Assembly (NCBI RefSeq): GCF_014762685.1
Contig: NZ_JABURM010000008.1
Location: 228,901-292,900, forward strand
Reading direction: 5' to 3'
Length of the DNA stretch: 64,000 nucleotides
From: Gracilimonas sp.
Lineage (GTDB): Bacteria; Bacteroidota; Rhodothermia; Balneolales; Balneolaceae
Part shown: positions 61,747 to 64,000 of the stretch, in pieces
Position numbering within the stretch: position 1 is the first letter of the stretch
Layout: each line of letters begins with the position of its first letter
The notes under the pieces: model-generated
Told to the model about the DNA's origin: nothing
The model's input: the letters and a program-made list of their open reading frames with translations, nothing else
The model's database searches: none
Position numbers and translations under genes: made by a program

Positions 61747-62475
61747 CTAAAGAGTTCCAAAAATACTCCTGAATTTAAGTGCCCAAACACGCCAAATAGC
61801 TTCACGCACTATAGCTTTTGACATCTTGGAAACACCTTCTTCCCGTTCCCGGAAAACAATAGAAACCTCTTTTAATTTGAATCCGGCTTTCCATGCTCTG
61901 AAATGCAGTTCAATTTGAAATGCATATCCATTCGATTTTATACGATCAATAGAAATGTTTTCAAGCACTTCTCGCCGAATACATTTAAACCCTGCTGTAG
62001 TGTCAAAAATTGGCAATCCGGTTATAGTACGGGCATAAATATTTGCACAATAGGAAAGAATCAAACGGCTCAACGGCCAGTTTATAATACTGATCCCATT
62101 CTTATACCTTGAACCCACTGCTACATCAGCAGCTCCTGATTTCACTTCGTTGATTAGCCTGTCAGCATCTTCGGGGTCATGAGAAAAATCAGCATCCATT
62201 TCACAAACATATTCATAATCTTTGTTCAGGGCATATTCAAAACCTTTTACATAAGCAGTACCTAACCCCATTTTTCCCGGCCGTTCAATTAAAGCGACCC
62301 TTTCCTGAAATTTGTTCTGTGCTTTTTTCACAAATACAGCAGTTTCATCAGGAGAACCATCGTCTATCACTAAAACGTCCACTTTATTTTCGAGTTCCAT
62401 CAATTTTTCAATTAGCCGAAAAATATTGTGTGCCTCGTTAAAAGTGGGAACAATAATTAATGTATCTGGAGACAT
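61747..62475 (-). CDS. GT2 glycosyltransferase, dolichyl/polyprenyl-phosphate mannose synthase-like
   Basis: The 242-residue protein begins with the nucleotide-sugar-binding strands [12 protein letters not shown] and [13 protein letters not shown]. The metal-binding block is [13 protein letters not shown] and the acceptor block contains [20 protein letters not shown], as in DPM1-type enzymes. No C-terminal membrane helix is present, as in the short DPM1 form. It probably loads a sugar onto a polyprenyl phosphate. It is first in the leftward ten-gene cluster. Confidence 0.92.
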   Translation of the reverse strand: MSPDTLIIVPTFNEAHNIFRLIEKLMELENKVDVLVIDDGSPDETAVFVKKAQNKFQERVALIERPGKMGLGTAYVKGFEYALNKDYEYVCEMDADFSHDPEDADRLINEVKSGAADVAVGSRYKNGISIINWPLSRLILSYCANIYARTITGLPIFDTTAGFKCIRREVLENISIDRIKSNGYAFQIELHFRAWKAGFKLKEVSIVFREREEGVSKMSKAIVREAIWRVWALKFRSIFGTL

Positions 62476-62754
62476 TGTTCCAACCCCTTCCTTTTTAGAT
62501 TTGTAATTAAGGTATTAATCAAAATTTTAGCATCTATTTTAACGAAGCATTTCAACTTAAAAAACCATTTTTTCATTTGGCTTCACATTATTAGCCTAAT
62601 CAATCATAAGATTGAGTATACGGATCAAAATAACTTTCCTATATCTTTTTAACTTAACGCCTTTAGTTTATAACTCAGCTTCTTAATTTAAGATTGTCAA
62701 AATAAGGATTTTTAGATAGGCTGCATAACATCATCAACTTTAAATTTATTAAGA
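62476..62754. other. Divergent intergenic region, no gene seen
   Basis: This is 279 bases of A+T-rich sequence between the glycosyltransferase start and the TTG start of tgt. No ORF, tRNA, strong hairpin or exact TAnnTTTG box adjacent to either start was recognised. Confidence 0.5.
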
Positions 62755-63882
62755 TTGTACTCACTTAAACACACTGCTTCCACTACAAAGGCTCGACTTG
62801 GAGAACTAAAAACAGATCATGGTGTTATTCAAACTCCTATTTTTATGCCCGTTGGCACTTTAGGAACCGTAAAAGGAGTTTCACAAGATACTTTAGTTGA
62901 ACAAATTAAGGCTCAGATTATTCTTGGGAATACTTACCATTTATATTTACGCCCCGGATGTGATATCATTAAGGAAGCTGGAGGGCTTCATTCTTTTATG
63001 AATTGGGACCTACCTATTTTAACTGACTCGGGTGGATATCAAATTTTTTCCCTTTCGGAAATCAGAGATTTAGATGAAGAGGGGGCGCACTTCCAAAGTC
63101 ATATCGACGGTTCCAGTCATTCTTTTACCCCCGAAAATGTTGTCGATATACAGCGTATTTTGGGATCTGATATTATGATGCTTTTGGATGAATGCCCACC
63201 CTACCCAAGTTCTTATGAGTATGCCAAAAACTCCATGGAACTAACCCATCGCTGGGCAAAAAGGGGGAGAAAAGCCTTTTTGAAAACCGAACCACTTTAC
63301 GGACACCAACAAGCACAGTTTGGGATTGTACAAGGAGGAACGTATAAAGATCTTCGCATTGACTCTTCAAAATTTATGGCCGACCAAGATTTTGAAGGCA
63401 TTGCTATTGGTGGACTCAGTGTCGGTGAACCTATTGAGATGATGTATGAATTCACTGACCTGAATACCGACTACCTTCCTGAAAATAAGGCAAGGTATTT
63501 AATGGGAGTAGGAACCCCTGCTAACTTATTAGAAGGAGTAGCCCGCGGAGTGGATATGTTTGATTGTGTAATGCCAACCCGAAATGCCCGTAACGGGACC
63601 ATATTCACTCGCCAGGGAAGAGTTAACATTCGTAATGCACAATGGAAAAATCATCATGATTATTTAGATGCAGATTTTCCCAGCGATCTCTGCAGTAAAT
63701 ATACGATGGCTTATATTCATCACTTAATACGGAACAACGAGATTTTTGGCTTAGTATTAGCTTCCGTTCATAATCTCACTTTTTACCTGTGGCTCATGGA
63801 AGAAGTCAGAAACCGAATTGCTGACGATAGTTTTGGTGATTGGTATCCGGGAATGGTTAAGCAGCTTGAACAGCGAATTTAA
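62755..63882 (+). CDS. tgt: Queuine tRNA-ribosyltransferase (TGT)
   Basis: The 375-residue enzyme replaces G34 of GUN-anticodon tRNAs with a queuosine precursor. The catalytic residues are intact: Asp in LTDSGGYQIFSL and the nucleophile Asp in VDMFDCVMPTRNARNG. GIAIGGLSVGEP is also present. The start is TTG at 62755. Of the four zinc ligands in classical TGT only Cys313 and His339 align. Phe308 and Ser310 replace the first two cysteines. It is convergent with the rRNA operon at the window edge. Confidence 0.95.
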   Translation: MYSLKHTASTTKARLGELKTDHGVIQTPIFMPVGTLGTVKGVSQDTLVEQIKAQIILGNTYHLYLRPGCDIIKEAGGLHSFMNWDLPILTDSGGYQIFSLSEIRDLDEEGAHFQSHIDGSSHSFTPENVVDIQRILGSDIMMLLDECPPYPSSYEYAKNSMELTHRWAKRGRKAFLKTEPLYGHQQAQFGIVQGGTYKDLRIDSSKFMADQDFEGIAIGGLSVGEPIEMMYEFTDLNTDYLPENKARYLMGVGTPANLLEGVARGVDMFDCVMPTRNARNGTIFTRQGRVNIRNAQWKNHHDYLDADFPSDLCSKYTMAYIHHLIRNNEIFGLVLASVHNLTFYLWLMEEVRNRIADDSFGDWYPGMVKQLEQRI

Positions 63883-63900
63883 AATGAAAAATTCGTTTAA

Positions 63901-63945
63901 ATAAAAAAAGCCTCCGCAGTCGTGGGACCGTGGAGGCTTGGGGTA
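63901..63945 (-). terminator. rRNA operon terminator
   Basis: Stem aagcctcc (63908-63915) pairs with ggaggctt (63932-63939). On the minus strand it is followed by a run of seven T. It lies about 15 bases beyond the 5S rRNA 3' end and also faces the convergent tgt gene. Confidence 0.85.
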
Positions 63946-63954
63946 AAAAAGGAA

Positions 63955-64000
63955 GAAGGCGACGACCTACTCTACCGCTTGTGGCAGTACCATCGGCGCT
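63955..64000 (-). rRNA. 5S ribosomal RNA, 3' end only (truncated by window edge)
   Basis: The minus strand reads agcgccgatggtactgcc then gagtaggtcgtcgcc near its end. The agcgccgatggtact segment and the gagtaggtcg-type 3' end are diagnostic of 5S rRNA domain beta/gamma. The rest of the rRNA operon lies beyond base 64000 and is transcribed leftward. Confidence 0.9.

Overview
The window looks like a stretch of chromosome from a marine-type member of the Bacteroidota/Balneolota group, most like Balneolales (Balneola/Gracilimonas relatives). This is an inference. It rests on the Bacteroidota-type -7 promoter box TAnnTTTG, often only a few bases from the start codon, and on the rarity of clear Shine-Dalgarno sites. 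It also rests on family content: DUF2851, DUF3078, an HU-related protein, a BatA/VWA protein, a lamin-tail-domain secreted protein with an FlgD/CHU-like C-terminus, and a Tgt lacking most of its zinc cysteines. There is no phage, plasmid, insertion sequence, integrase or CRISPR array. It is a housekeeping region with a few lineage-specific surface genes.

Layout. 1-5.3 kb: the end of an M1 aminopeptidase, an MFS transporter, aspartate-semialdehyde dehydrogenase, and a tandem pair of paralogous small proteins of unknown function. 5.6-13.8 kb: a 2010-residue secreted repeat protein convergent with a TonB-dependent receptor. 13.8-24.4 kb: glutamate racemase, a CaCA-type exchanger, an OPT transporter, a DUF6265-like protein, an HU-like protein, MscL, a YkoF-like protein, PIN-PhoH ATPase, an SpoU rRNA methyltransferase and an ALDH7 dehydrogenase. 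24.5-29.3 kb: membrane pyrophosphatase, pth, rplY (L25/CTC), prs and tRNA-Gln. 29.3-40.3 kb: DUF2851, YtxH, a PyrR-like/DUF3078/PLP-decarboxylase/unknown operon, a TolB-propeller/amidohydrolase fusion, pyrF-rnhA, and tsaD. 40.7-52.4 kb: a leftward run of dnaK, hsp20, aroA, a TPR protein, a CBS-domain protein, hflX, a membrane protein and BatA/VWA. 52.5-55.1 kb: a large lipoprotein with a predicted propeller. 55.2-62.5 kb: a compact leftward ten-gene cluster with envelope and lipid functions (DPM1-like glycosyltransferase, accA, thioesterase, several membrane proteins, CPBP protease, cdsA, dipeptide epimerase, NAD-dependent epimerase). 62.75 kb to the end: tgt, convergent with the 3' end of an rRNA operon (terminator and partial 5S on the minus strand).

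The most unusual signal is between and at the ends of genes rather than in a single gene. At least nine gene junctions carry imperfect hairpins built from short reiterated words: gttgaga, gtgataaa, gaattctg, aatgttaaat, agctgac, aggtgttag and gaacattg. The same words recur at unrelated loci. In aroA, the TrmH-family methyltransferase, the TonB receptor and the amidohydrolase, the hairpin arm runs through the stop codon, so the last codons are written in the repeat word. One word family also sits in frame inside the methyltransferase. A separate group of short REP-like palindromes clusters at 1.70-1.91 kb and recurs in degenerate form near 15.86 kb. I cannot test genome-wide copy number from here.
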